Positions 32,784-44,277 are shown, counted from the stretch's first letter. The stretch is DNA of 64,000 nt from Gnetum montanum (GCA_015680685.1 MNCI01003070.1:316215-380214), one strand, 5' to 3'. Translations and numbers: made by a program. Notes: a model not told the origin generated them from the sequence alone.

Positions 32784-32793
32784 CATGGGGGTA
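32784..32793 (+). promoter_or_regulatory. Polypurine tract of element C
   Basis: CATGGGGGTA directly before TGATGAG of the 3' LTR. Confidence 0.8.
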
Positions 32794-33349
32794 TGATGAG
32801 ACACGATTTGCATAGGCCGCGATATCGCATCCCTCGCAATATCGTGTATGTGATATTGCATCTTCCCTACGATATCGCGTACGCAATATCGTAGTCCGCC
32901 TCCATATCTATAAATATGACGTAGCTCTCCCTTGTTCAGAATCCCAGTTTAGAAGTAGCGAAGCTTTAGCAGTTTGATCCCTCCAGAGTTAGATTTTTTC
33001 CCGTGTCTGCCCCCAGTGTGGTGCATGTAATTGTGCGGTGTGTTTATTCGAGTGTGCCGTACTTGGACATGCACATGACCAGCAATAAAGATCGAGATTA
33101 CTTCATCATTGCAGCATTCACTTAGTTTATTTATTTAATGTTATTTATTACTTTCGTAGTGTGGTGTGAGTACGACTTTGCTACGAGCGCCCATGGGTGT
33201 GTACGGCTAGTCAAGGAATCGATTACTCATCGCAATTAGTCTCTCACCCTTAAACTCCTAGAAGCGGAACAAGTACGACTTGATTACGAGCATTTAAGTT
33301 TGATTGCTTGGTAGCCCAGTGGTGTAGCTAGGATCTACGCTTGGTAACC
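32794..33349 (+). repeat. Element C 3' LTR, proximal part (cut by gap)
   Basis: Starts TGATGAGACACGATTTGC and follows the 5' LTR through palindromes (32820-32894), TATA box (32911 region), AATAAAGATCGAG (33084) to the first amplified 33-bp unit, where the N run starts. Confidence 0.9.
32820..32894 (+). promoter_or_regulatory. GATATCGC palindrome array in U3 of element C 3' LTR
   Basis: Five cores, alternately GATATC and AATATC. One more unit than in the 5' LTR of the same element. Confidence 0.7.
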
Positions 33350-33769
33350 NNNNNNNNNNNNNNNNNNNNNNNNNNNNNNNNNNNNNNNNNNNNNNNNNNN
33401 NNNNNNNNNNNNNNNNNNNNNNNNNNNNNNNNNNNNNNNNNNNNNNNNNNNNNNNNNNNNNNNNNNNNNNNNNNNNNNNNNNNNNNNNNNNNNNNNNNNN
33501 NNNNNNNNNNNNNNNNNNNNNNNNNNNNNNNNNNNNNNNNNNNNNNNNNNNNNNNNNNNNNNNNNNNNNNNNNNNNNNNNNNNNNNNNNNNNNNNNNNNN
33601 NNNNNNNNNNNNNNNNNNNNNNNNNNNNNNNNNNNNNNNNNNNNNNNNNNNNNNNNNNNNNNNNNNNNNNNNNNNNNNNNNNNNNNNNNNNNNNNNNNNN
33701 NNNNNNNNNNNNNNNNNNNNNNNNNNNNNNNNNNNNNNNNNNNNNNNNNNNNNNNNNNNNNNNNNNNNN
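33350..33769. other. Assembly gap (420 N)
   Basis: Falls in the tandem-repeat part of the element C 3' LTR, a plausible cause of the assembly break. The other side is a different LTR in opposite orientation. Confidence 1.
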
Positions 33770-34458
33770 TTGTATGGTTAAGTAAACTTGAGGTATATGA
33801 TTTTTATGCTTTTTATGTTTATGTCCTGGTGCTAAAAGAGAGAAGTGAAATAATTAAGTAACTAATTTAATTTAACTAATCTGCTAGGTTCTAACTAGTC
33901 CTAACACCAACATCCATTCCCACTCTTCGTACACATCTTGAACCAATGTGACACTACTGGGATTACCAAACGCTAGTCGTTACTGGGTTACCAAGTGTTC
34001 CACGTATGCTCAAAGTGGTCGTACTGAGTGTGCTTACTTGTAAAAATTAATGAATCAATAAAAGAAACATCAATTAACTAATGAAAGCATTAAATAACTG
34101 TAAATAACATGAAATGCAATAAATAAGCTATTCTTAATGCTGCAAAGTTTATCACAAAGTTCATCTTTATTTCCAACAACAAGGTGTGCTTAGGTACACA
34201 ATGCTCGAATAAAGATCTGTTCACTTTATGACTCCTACTACGGCACTCAGAAATAATTCTAACTCTGGAAAGGGAAAATTGCAAGAGTTCAGCTAAGGGA
34301 CTAAGAAAAATAATGCCAAAACCAAGTGCACTTGCCTCTTATTTATAGGCATCAAGACAAGTTTCGATATCGGATGTCTAATATCACTTGGTAGGCTCCG
34401 ATATCGTAGACCTGATATCGAGGATCTAATATCGCTGTCCCGATATTGTAGTTCATCA
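33770..34458 (-). repeat. Isolated gypsy LTR, minus orientation
   Basis: On the minus strand it starts TGATGAACTACAATATCGGG (34458), with a five-core GATATCGG/GATATC array (34361-34449), TATAAATA near 34340 and AATAAAGATGAAC near 34165. Outside 34458 there is no polypurine tract, so this is a 5' LTR or solo LTR; its inner end is in the gap. It lies in LINE-derived sequence. Confidence 0.8.
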
Positions 34459-35409
34459 AAAACTAACTAGCTCACCTTCTTTCAACCTCAAGAAATTTAA
34501 TTAATTTTGCAAATAGACAATCTTAGATTTATTTTACTTGAAAATTTCCTCAAGCTTCTTTCACATCTTATATGCAAGCTTTTGTTTCCCTACTAGTTGC
34601 ACAAACAATCCGAACATGCTTAGGAAAATTAGCATTTTTGCCATCTTGTTATTTTCATCCACCATAATGGTTTTGATCATAGTTTCCTCCAAGCGATTCC
34701 CTTGAAGTAGAAATCTCATCTAAAGCTTCCATATATTGGAATTCAACGTATTCAAAACTTCACTCCCAAGTAGTAGGGCATAAGTTAGTGCTTAAGTCAT
34801 GACTATATAAAAGGTTTGTTATGAATTCTTAAGAATCACTCTTCAATTTCCAAAATTACTTAGTATCCTACTCTTAAAAAGCAATGACCTAATTAGTATC
34901 AAGCTCATTGCATTCCCTTATATGCTACAATTACATTACTTATGATATATCTATCTCTAACAAAACTTGTTTGCTCAAGTTTGATGATACCATTTTTTTT
35001 TAAATCAAATAAGCTATGCATTTAGTTAAAATTTTATAATTGTTATTAAGAAAAGTAATGGATCTCCAATTACCAATATGTTGAAGATATTCATCCTTCA
35101 AAAGAATATGAATCATAAGAGAAACTTATTTAATAACTTCTTGAAAAGCATGAAATAGATTATCTTCAACAATGTCCTAATGCTTCTTAAAAGATTCAAC
35201 TAGAGAACTATCCAATCATGGAGCTTTACCATATGCTAAAATAAAAGTGACTACTTTAATTTTCTTCACTATAATTTCTATTTCAAGAATACTTTGATGT
35301 ATTTTTAAGAATACTTCAAGAATAAAAGTCATCTTTAATTTTCAACCAAAAGTTGTGACTTTTAGTGAGAGCACTTTTAGCTTTAAAATCATCCAAGCAT
35401 TATATAGCA
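34459..35409 (-). mobile_element. Non-LTR retrotransposon (LINE, L1-like) remnant with reverse transcriptase fragment
   Basis: Minus strand, about 35040-35250: AYGKAP*LDSSLVESFKKH, QHIGNWRSITFLNNNYKILT and KCIAYLI. This is the plant LINE pattern KAPGxDGxxxxFFKxxW ... IxxxRPIxLxNxxYKIxxKxxAxRL. Stops stand where tryptophan or glycine is expected. Earlier sequence (SHNFWLKIKDDF, near 35340-35360) fits the region before it. The 34459-35000 part is too decayed to read. Interrupted on the right by element D (35410) and on the left by the isolated LTR. Confidence 0.7.
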
Positions 35410-36259
35410 TGATGAGTCATTTGGTAGGCCATGTAGACATAGGGTTTAATCCATTGATGTGTATCTATCAACGAGGCTCTTTTTTTTACCTATAAATATG
35501 TGCTCACCAACTGCATTTATGTCATTCCTTTCATAGTTGTAGCAGAACTCTTGTAGTTTCCTTGTTTGAAAGTTAGCATATTTTTCCAAGTGCCTGTAAT
35601 AGAAGTTAAAGAGTGTACAGATCTTTGTTTGAGCATTGTTGTACTTGAGCACAGCAGTGTGTGCAATAATAAAGACAAGATTTCTGATAAACCTTATCGT
35701 ACTTTGAAATAGATTAATTATTTCTTTTATGCATTTAATGTTTTATGAAATTTCCTTTAATGCTTTAAATAATTAAGTAATTAATTTAGCTAAATTAAGC
35801 TAGATTAAATAGTGATAAATTAAGCACATAAGTACAACCACATTAAGCATACACTTGACACTTGTTAATCTCAATAACACTTAACATTTGATAACCCAAT
35901 AGTGTTAAACGTGTTCAGGATGTGTATAATAAGTGGGAACAAATGCATATGCTAGGATTAGATGAGTGTTAGCTAGTTAGATTAAATTCACAATTAAATA
36001 TCTTTATTCATTATTCTTTATTCTTAGGCAACTTAGAATATAAAACATAAAAATGATAAATATCATATGCCTTAGTTGCACTTAACCATACATTTTCATT
36101 TCACAAGTGTAATAGCGTAGATAACGATTGTAATGATTAGTTTTACTTCCTAGATACGAGTGTACTTAGAAGGCTATAAGTCCACAGAATTCAACCAAAT
36201 CATGTGTGAATGCCTAGTGATTCATATGGTTGGACATAGGGTATACTTGTCCCTCATCA
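35410..36259 (+). repeat. Element D 5' LTR
   Basis: 850 bp, TGATGAGTCATTTGG to TCCCTCATCA. TATAAATA near 35494, AATAAAGACAAG near 35669. U3 lacks GATATCGC units and has only a weak TCAACGAGGCTC remnant, so it belongs with the E type. Confidence 0.88.
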
Positions 36260-36260
36260 T

Positions 36261-36278
36261 TAGTGTTGTTGCTAGGGA
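36261..36278 (+). other. Primer binding site of element D (decayed)
   Basis: TAGTGTTGTTGCTAGGGA at the expected place; differences from the tRNA-Asp complement are all transitions. Confidence 0.6.
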
Positions 36279-36417
36279 CTTGTAGTTTGATACATGCGCT
36301 ATCTAGGACTTAGTGAAAATTATTCAAGATCAGCAAAACAAACCCATAAAAGCTAAATTATTCTAAGTATACTAATAATTATAATTAAAGCATGTTGAAT
36401 TTTTCTTTTAATCCAAA

Positions 36418-38160
36418 ATGTCTTCTTCTCACAATCCTAATGAGTTAAAACCACTAGTGCCCCAAGAATTCAAAGTGGTGTACACTCATCCAAATGAGCT
36501 TGTACTTCATTTCACCTTTATCTTGCATCGGGATGAATAGCTATGGTGGAGAGATATGGTGGGTAATGTTATGTTGCCTCTCAATCAATATATTCTTGGA
36601 GGCTGGGCATTCAAGATCTTTATGATGAATACATTGTGCAAGATCATGACTATTGGGACTACCATCCCACCAAAACACAACACAAATGAGATTCACACCA
36701 GAAGAAGTCCCATGAAGCTATGAAGGGAAAATAGTTTACTAACCCCTTGTTCCTGCTGAACTAAAATTACAAGGAGGATCCTTTCTCTGGGAACTCTCAA
36801 CATAAAGATTCTCCAATCCTTGACTCTGGTGAAGGAGGCTTAAACCCACACTTACAATCCACTATTAACAATCATGGTTTAAGTTAAAGTGGAAGTCAAG
36901 GTAGGGCCTTAGACAACCATCATGATGACAATAAACCTAATGATTGTGGTCATGAAAAGCGAGGAGAAGGTGGTAGGTATTGTGATGGTGGTAATCCTTC
37001 TCCCTCTTCATCCTCTTCATTTGAATTTTCTTCTTCCTCTTCTAGTTTTGACTAAAACTGCAGAAAGAATAACCATGATGGAGGTGAACGATGAGACAAC
37101 AATGATCATAGGCCCCACCATGAATGAAGGGGTAGCAAAGGACATCTAGGCATCATCAAAATCATGATGATGATGAAGCTTTGTTGGTGACTTGAAGCAT
37201 GCTAAACATCACAAAGGTAGCTAGAATTCCAACTAGGCATGTAAAAGATAGCAGAATCAAGAGGTTGGATATGAACAATATTCCTAGATTTGAAGGGGGA
37301 TATAACTTAGATTCGTAGAACCATCTTCAAGCCTCTCATGATGCTTGTGCCTTGTAGAACATAGAGAATGACTAGCAAAAAATTAAGCTAGTTTCCAGGA
37401 CACTCACAAAAGAAGCAAACAATTTGTACCACTCCTTGAAGCTGAAATTAATTCGTAGATGGAATACGCTACTTGAGATATTCAATGATAAATATCAGAC
37501 GTACTCTAGAGTATCCAACTTGAGAAAGCAGGTCCAAGGCTAGCAAGAAGGAACACATGCACCCTTGGATGTAACCATGGACAAGTATTATTCCCTTTTG
37601 CATAGATGTCTTGGCCATGGTTATTCTCAGTAGGAGCAACTTTGCCATATCATATATGGGCTTCAATTAGAAAAGAGGAGAACTCTTGGCGTCTATGCCC
37701 AAGGGAGACTATCAAAACTTAGAGTTCATCAAATCCAAAGGCTGATTGAGCAAGTTGTAAAAGAAGAAGTTGAGTTGAGAAAATAGGAAAGTACTAAAGA
37801 ATATAATTGGGACCCTTCCATCAAAAATAGGGAGGTCCAATTCTGTGATAGTGATGGGAAGAACCACTTAATGAAGTGGTGTAATGAAAAACCTTACAAA
37901 TTCAAAAATATATTTCTGAAATTTTGAATTAGCTGGATAAAATGTGGGAATTTTTAGATGAAAAATTCTAAGCTACTCTAAAAATTGTAGAGGAATCTAA
38001 AGAGAAAGGTAGTGATCATGATTGCATGAGATAAAAGGAAGTTGAATGTGCCTACCAAAGGGGTAAAGGTAAAGTTGCTATAGTAAAAGAGGTTGTGAAG
38101 TTAGAAACAAATGATGATAGTGGGTGTGACATCTACCAATATGAATATCCTAAATGATGT
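36418..38160 (+). pseudogene. Element D gag (broken)
   Basis: ATG 36418 (MSSSHNPNELKPLVPQEF), as in F. Gag domain at 37260-37800: MNNIPRFEGGYNLDS, LEIFNDKYQTYSRVSNLRKQ, YSLLHRCLGHGYSQ, LGVYAQGRLSKLRVHQIQR. A low-complexity serine/histidine stretch (36960-37130) precedes it. Zinc-knuckle region near 38130 (CDIYQYEYPK*CC) has lost a cysteine. Numerous TAG stops at positions where F has CAG or TGG. Confidence 0.82.
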
Positions 38161-38879
38161 TGCCCTATTTTGTCACACTTGAAGGAGTTTGGGGTGTATG
38201 TTTTGAATCCTAAATTGGCAAGAATACAAGCACTTAGAAAATTACCTTATCCTCAAGGCAATCCTAGGTAGTTTCACCAACAACAAGATTATTATCCAAG
38301 TGGAGCTCCACCATAGTCATTTAAGTAGTACTATCAATGGCAACACCCAAAGTCAAGGGGGGTTACCAACACCTAAACAACAGTACCCTTATAAATAACT
38401 AGATCCATATGGGTATTATATTTAGTAACCCATGTCTTAATGTGACTCGTCTAGTCATGCCTCATTTTAACATCACTACTACCCTCTAGGATACTATAGA
38501 ACTTATTCTCCTTCTTCTAGAGGAGAATTTCCATATCCTTATCATCCTCCTTAGCCTTTAGCACATGTCCCTCCATCCTTAACTCAATTACTGCATGCTC
38601 CATCCATTCAGGGTAACATTCCTGTGTAGTCATAGCAACATAACACTACCAGGGCTATTAACTTACAACCAACTTTGCAGCCGAGTAGTTTGGAAACCAA
38701 ATTTCATAAAAGATCATTCTTTCGAACCAACAATCCTACAAAGCCCTCACCAATTCATGTGGTTGGTTGTCCTATGTCTCCTTCATCCTTTGCATTTATT
38801 CTTTTTGACAGCCCTTCAAACCAAACACCTTCCAAGATATTCATAGTCATGTTAACCCACATTATATATGATTGAATCA

Positions 38880-39320
38880 AGGCTAGAAACATTCTTAGGA
38901 AAAGAGTCGATCTTGGAAGTTCCCTCATCTACTTGTAGACTGCTAGAAATGAGCTATACAAGGCTCTTCTTGATTCAAGTTTTAGTGTCAATCTAATTTC
39001 TCATGAAATGTACAAAGCCTAGAACTTGCCTCCTCTTAAAAAGAGAAACATTCGTTTAGAGTTGATAGATTAGCCCATCACTATTCCCTTAGGACTAGTG
39101 GAGGATATTGTGATCACTATCAATGGGTGGTCCTATCCTATCAATTTCTTGGTGATCAAGGTTAACAACTATAAGGGGGACTTCCTAATCATTATGGGAA
39201 GGGCTTGGTTGAGCACTATTGATGTGTGAATGAGCATCAAAGATCTTTCCTAGAAATTTTCAATGAAAATGCTTTTGGAAAGATCAAGAAGAAGAGAGTT
39301 TCATGCATCATCTATAGCAA
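38880..39320 (+). pseudogene. Element D aspartic protease (broken)
   Basis: ALLDSSFSVNLISHEMYKA near 38970-39020 (family motif LLDSGA; here DSS), then PLGLVEDIVITI, and LIIMGRAWLSTIDV near 39195-39230. The protease would cut the gag-pol polyprotein. Confidence 0.78.
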
Positions 39321-39819
39321 TACTGAGTGCAACTATGTGTAGAAATTATGATCTATCAAAATCACATTAGTGAAAGCATGCAGACACTATGCAAATGAAT
39401 TTGAAATCCAAAAGTGTGTGTATGGAGTAGCCACAAAGTAAGAGGACACATAGCAGCTAATAGCTTATCCTAAAAGTAGCACACTTTGCATGGAATCAAT
39501 TAAGGGCTTAACTTGTGCTTATGTTGAAGGCATGGATGAACTGGAACAAGTCCATCACTAACTCTCTAATGATGAACCTAATGATACTTATTGGGGATAG
39601 TTGAAAATCCTTCATAATTTTAAATAAGAGCCCTTAGAGTTGAAAACTCTACCTATGAGCATGGAGTATGCATTTCTAAAAAATTGTAAGCTAGTAATAA
39701 TCAATGCTAACCTTTCTCCTAAACAAAAAGTGAAGCTACTAAATGTGGTTAACAAATGGCTAATAGCCTTTGCTTGGTCATATCCTAAACTCACTAGGAT
39801 TGATCCTAGGATATGTTAG

Positions 39820-41135
39820 CATCACATCTATATTGATCCTTCCATTAAGCTAAAGAGGTAGTTGTAGTGACAACTGAATCCCAAATTAAAGCAGATCATC
39901 AAAGTGGAAATTAAGCAACTCCTCATGGTAGGTTTCATCTATCTAATTATGAATAGTGAGTGGGTTAGCCTACTTGTAATTATGCCAAAGAAAGGTGGTA
40001 AATGGAGGGTGTGTATTGATTTTAAGTTGTTGAACATGGAAACCTACAAAGATCATTTTCTGTTGCCATTTGTTGACTAGGTGGTCAACACTATTTCTAG
40101 GCATTATTTTTATAAATTTCTAGATGGTTATAGTGGCTATAACCATATCAATATTACGTCAAAGGATCAAACCAAAACAACACTCATAAGTCCTTATGGG
40201 ACTTTTGCATATAAAAAGATGCCTTTTGGTTTATGCAATGCCCTTGCAACATTTCAACATCTTGTCTTGTGTATTTTTTCGTAGAAGATTGGTAGTGGGG
40301 TGTAAGTCTTCATGGATGACTTCTCCACCTATGATGCTACATTTGAGCAAGCCTTAAACCACCTTGAGTAAGTACTTCAAAGGTGCATGGAGACCAATCT
40401 TTGGCTCAATTGGCAAAAGAGCTATATGATGGTCCATAAGGGCCTTATGCTTGGGCATAGAATTTCTAAATCTGGGATTAAGGTGGATCCTAAAAATATT
40501 AGGATCATCCAAGGAATAACACACCAATAGGAAACCATTAAATATGTTTGATCATTTCTTGCACACATTGGCTATAATTGGTGATTCATAGAGAATTTCT
40601 CTAAGATCGCTAAACCATTAGTAGAGCTTACAAAGAAAGATGCTCTATTCATATGGATCAAGAAATGTAAAAAGGTAGTCTAGCATCTTAAGGAGAAACT
40701 TGTAGAAACTCCAATTCTACAAGCACAAGATTGGTTCAAACTATTCCATATCATGACCGATGCATCGAACTATGCCTTGGAAGTTGTTCTTACATAGTTG
40801 GATAATCAAAAGCATCCTTATTGTATCCACTATGCAAGTCGAAGCATTGTGGGTGCACAACTTAACTAGACCACTGTGGAGAAAGAGTTAACTACTTTGG
40901 CGAAGTTCAAGCACTATGTGCTTGGATACAAAGTGTTTATGTACACTAATCATAGTGCCATTCGATTCCTCATGAACAAGCCAAGGGTGAGCCTCCATGT
41001 CATATAGTGGTTGGTGATCTTATAGGAGTTCAATCTTACAATGGTAGATCAAAAAGAAACTAAAAATGTGGTTGTTGATCACTTGTCTCAGTTACAATGG
41101 GATAACAAAGAGGAGGAGAGTCCACTCTCTGATTA
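39820..41135 (+). pseudogene. Element D reverse transcriptase and RNase H (broken)
   Basis: RT: EWVSLLVIMPKKGGKWRVCI, ISRHYFYKFLDGYSGYNHI, YGTFAYKKMPFGLCNALATF and catalytic VFMDDFS (about 40309-40330), the FMDD form seen in Athila-like elements. RNase H: HIMTDASNYALEVVL, TVEKELTTLAKFKHYVLGYK, and the LSQLQW tail near 41090. Stops at former Gln/Trp codons throughout. Confidence 0.85.
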
Positions 41136-41339
41136 ATTTCCTGATGAACTCCTCTTTGGTGAAGCAATAAATGAACAAGTACCCACTGAAACAAAATGGT
41201 ATGATGGCATCTTCACTTATCTTCTTACTCAGGAGATGCCATGAGTTTTAGACCACCAGAAGAAATAACAATTTCTTCTTCAAGCCAAACACTTCATGGA
41301 AATCAATGGACACCTTTACAAAGTGTGAGCCAATGGCCT

Positions 41340-42400
41340 AGTTCATTAGTTTGTTTCTAATATTTATTAATTGTGTGTTCTCCAAGATGCTCATGAGGGT
41401 CCTTGTGGGAGCCACTATGTAGGGAGACACACGGCCATTAAGATCCAAATGGTAGGATATTGTTGACCAATAATCTTTAGGAATGCTTACCAATTTGTCT
41501 ACTTTTGTGAACACTATCAACAAGATGGTGGGATGATCACTTAAATAGAGGGACCTCAACAATGGATCCAACCATTGGAACCTTTCAACATTTGGAGCAT
41601 ACACTTCATGGGTCCCATCACACCAATGTCAAATGGAAAGGAATACATAATAGTTGATATTGACTATTATACGAAATGGGTAGAAGCAATAGTCATCACC
41701 AACTATACATCCTCTAATGCTGCTCAATTTATATAACAAAACCTTGTCAATAGGTTTGATTTGCCATGTGCATTGATTTCTGATAATCATACTCACTTTA
41801 TAGGCACCACATTTTGCAAGCTCATGTAATGCTTGGGGGTTGAACATAGATTAACAACACCTTATCACCCCTAAGCCAATGATCAAGTTGAGGTTACAAG
41901 TAGAGAAATCACTAAGATCTTAACGAGAACAATTAGCAAATATAGGAGAGACTATAGCACAAAAATAATGATGTCCTTTGGGCCTACTGCTCCACATGGA
42001 AACTTCCTATAGGCTACTCTCCTTATGAGCTAGTGTATGGGAAATTACCAACTCTTCCAATTTAATCTAAGCTCCATACACTCTCAATAGCCTATGACCT
42101 TGACCTTGACCTTAGCCTAGCAAAAAAGAAAAATTGATCAACCTTAATGTGCTATATGAGAATTGATTCATAGCCCTGTCCTTAAATGAAGTGCACAAAG
42201 CATTCAACAAAAAGCATCATGACCTTAGAATAAGGAAAGTTAAATTTTAACATGGAGACAAAGTTCTTTACTAGAACCCCACACATGTCCCTCAAAAGAA
42301 CAAATTTCAAATAGGATGGATCTTATATCATTTATGAAACCTTTTCTTCTGAGGCCATATTGATCTACAAACTTGAAAGCCCAAACAAGAAACAACTAGT
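41340..42400 (+). pseudogene. Element D integrase (broken, first catalytic Asp lost)
   Basis: Zinc-binding part HEGPCGSHYVGRHTAIKIQM...CEHYQQD near 41390-41530. Core: [18 protein letters not shown] (relatives have VDFMGP; D to H here), DYYTKWVEA, LISDNHTHFIGTTFCKLM, LTTPYHP*ANDQVEV. No chromodomain seen at the end. An internal polypurine-like ATGAGGGAGATGG follows at 42514. Confidence 0.83.
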
Positions 42401-42891
42401 CAACATGTAACAATTAAAACCTTTCCATGAGCCCAAGCAAGCTAATGAAATCAACACTTGCTTGGATGGACAACCTTGCTCAATTTTTTGAATCTCCTCC
42501 TTCCAACTCATTTATGAGGGAGATGGCCATCCATGTTGATCTCTTAAGTGGCTCCTCAGTTTTTCTACTTTTTTTGTTTTTATACGTTTTTGTTTTACAC
42601 GTTATTATTATTTTTAATTTTTTTTGTTTTACAACAACATTAGTATGTTTTATTTTTCTTGAATATTTTACAATTTCTTATATATTTTACTTAATTTTGG
42701 CATGATTTTCTTATTATTTTGCTAATAAAAGTGCTTTGTTGCCAACAGGACACAATGGTGTTGTAGTTATCTACTAATGGTGGTTTGTACTTAATGTTTT
42801 TTATTACTAATGTCTAGTTTCTATTTTTGAATTTTGATGATTGATGACTAAGACAAAGTTTTTCTTCCTGGAATAGGCAATGAGTCCATAT
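42401..42891 (+). other. Element D post-pol region: internal polypurine-like site and T-rich tract
   Basis: ATGAGGGAGATGGCCATCC near 42514-42532 corresponds to CATGGGGGAGATGACC in E and CATGGGGGAGATGGCC in F. A T-rich tract follows. No coding frame with a recognisable product; ended by insertion of E after CATAT (42887-42891). Confidence 0.55.
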
Positions 42892-42904
42892 TGATGAGTT
42901 GTTG

Positions 42905-43005
42905 TTGGTTGGCTACGTTGATGAGGACTCGTTGATGCAACCAACCACATCTACAAGGCCTCGTTGATGCATTTCGACCTACATCAATGATGCCTCATCA
43001 ACACA
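42905..43005 (+). promoter_or_regulatory. GATGAGGCCTCATC-type palindromes in U3 of element E 5' LTR
   Basis: Repeats of TTGATGAGG, GCCTCGTTGATGCA and GCCTCATCAACAC, i.e. half-sites of a GATGAGGCCTCATC palindrome, ending about 15 bp before the TATA box. They take the place of the GATATCGC array of A, B, C and F. Confidence 0.65.
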
Positions 43006-43402
43006 TGTCTATCCATCGCTTATAAATACGTGCCTACTCGTCACATTTGTTGGAGTGCAAATTTCAATTGTAGTGAAGGTCTTACATTTTTTTAGTCAAA
43101 AGTTAGAATTTTTTTCTTGAGTACCCACAGTAGGAGTCATTGAGTGTATGAATCTTTATTCGAGCATTATTGTACTTGAGCACAATAGTGTGTGTGATAA
43201 TAAAGATGAGCTTTCTGATAAACCTTGTAGCACTTTGCATAGATTAGCTCTCTTATTTATGCATTCAATGTTTTCAATTATTTTGCAATTATTTCCTAGC
43301 AATTGAGTTAATGAGAATTATTAAGCTAGATAGATTAAATATATAAATACGACCGCTTTGAGTGTAACATGTATTCACTTGGTAATCCCAACAATGTTAT
43401 TA

Positions 43403-43407
43403 CTTGG
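43403..43407. repeat. target site duplication of element F (left), CTTGG
   Basis: CTTGG at 43403-43407 recurs at 50441-50445 directly after element F. Confidence 0.92.
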
Positions 43408-44258
43408 TGATGGGACGCGATATTGTGATATCGCGACCTTCACGATATCACATCCCTCGCAATATCGTGTACGCAATATCACGTCCTCCCCCACGATATC
43501 ACGTACACGATATCACGGTGCACTGTCATATCTATAAATAAGATGCAGCCCTCCCTTGTTTCATCATCCTAGGCTAGACAGTAGGGAAAATCTAGCAGAT
43601 TGATCACTCCAGAGATAGAATATTTTCCATGTGCCTACAGTAGGAGTCCTAAAGTGAACGGATCTTTATTCAAGCAAACATTGTACCTGAACACAAGTTT
43701 GTGTATGGCAATAAAGATGAGCTTCTTGGATAAACCTTGTAGTGCATGGAATAGGCTAATCAAGATTTTATTTATTGTTATTTATTATTCATCATTTACA
43801 TGATTTATTAGGAATTAAATCTTTCTCAACCCTTCTCTCCTAGTTAAGTGAATCAATACGACTGCTTCGAGCACATGCGTTACGCATGGTAATCCCAGCA
43901 ATGATTAGCATTTGGTAACCACGATTGCATTGGTTCAGGGTGTGAATGGTAAGTGGGAACAGATGCTGATGCTAGGTTAATTTAGAATTAGTTAGTTAGT
44001 TAGAGTTAGTGATTAGTCTCTCTACCCTTCAACTCAATAGCATAGGAGATAAAATAGAAAAAGATATAAAAATCATATACCTTAGACTTACTTAACCATA
44101 CACCGTGACAAATACAAGTAAGTCTGGGAAGACAACGAATAATTAACCTTAAGTGTTCCATGAGGCGTGTAGGCACTTAGTCTGTGGAGTTTGACCGAAT
44201 TGCACATGTTACCCTTGTATTCATATGGTTGAGTGTAGGGGTACCTCGCCACTCATCA
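43408..44258 (+). repeat. Element F 5' LTR
   Basis: 851 bp, TGATGGGACGCG to CCACTCATCA. Palindrome array 43417-43518, TATAAATA near 43533, AATAAAGATGAGC near 43691. Confidence 0.92.
43417..43518 (+). promoter_or_regulatory. GATATCGC palindrome array in U3 of element F
   Basis: Seven GATATC/AATATC/GATATT cores in 102 bp, e.g. GTGATATCGCGACC, CACGATATCAC, CACGATATCACGTACACG; ends 14 bp before the TATA box. Longest array in the window. Confidence 0.75.
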
Positions 44259-44259
44259 T

Positions 44260-44277
44260 TGGCACCGTTGCCGGGGA
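44260..44277 (+). other. Primer binding site of element F (tRNA-Asp type, best preserved)
   Basis: TGGCACCGTTGCCGGGGA against TGGCGCCGTTGCCGGGGA, 17 of 18. Confidence 0.85.

Larger units (their letters stand above)
24844..33349 (+). mobile_element. Gypsy element C: pol-less LTR retrotransposon, best-preserved gag and ORF2
   Basis: Plus orientation: 5' LTR, primer binding site, gag (26007-27987), spacer, internal promoter-like site (29374-29431), ORF2 (29814-32623), polypurine tract, 3' LTR truncated by the gap at 33350. No pol anywhere. The 5-bp sequence before it is CTAGA (24839-24843); the partner is hidden in the gap. Best reference copy of the A/B/C type, because gag has one late nonsense codon and ORF2 few breaks. 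Confidence 0.92.
35410..42891 (+). mobile_element. Gypsy element D: gag-pol LTR retrotransposon, 3' part displaced by element E
   Basis: 5' LTR, tRNA-Asp-type primer site, gag, protease, reverse transcriptase, RNase H and integrase in Ty3/gypsy order, then a T-rich tract (42545-42720). At 42891 element E begins. The 3' LTR of D is not found in the window; the sequence right of E is not recognisably D. Sequence before D is TAGCA (35405-35409). Many TAG stops; no intact frame. Confidence 0.88.
42892..43407 (+). repeat. Element E 5' LTR, proximal part
   Basis: Matches 62796-63330 of the 3' LTR. TATAAATA near 43021, AATAAAGATGAGC near 43199. Broken by element F after CTTGG (43403-43407) and continued from 50446. 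Confidence 0.9.

Noticed and set aside
36922-37149. Methionine/valine-rich frame in element D, with similar ones at 45000-45290 and 51000-51284
   Set aside because: These are alternative frames of the serine/histidine-rich part of gag; the gag frame is the one conserved.
42545-42720. Possible envelope-like membrane protein after pol of element D (hydrophobic 92-codon frame)
   Set aside because: Hydrophobicity comes from the T-rich tract; no signal peptide, glycosylation pattern or equivalent frame in E.
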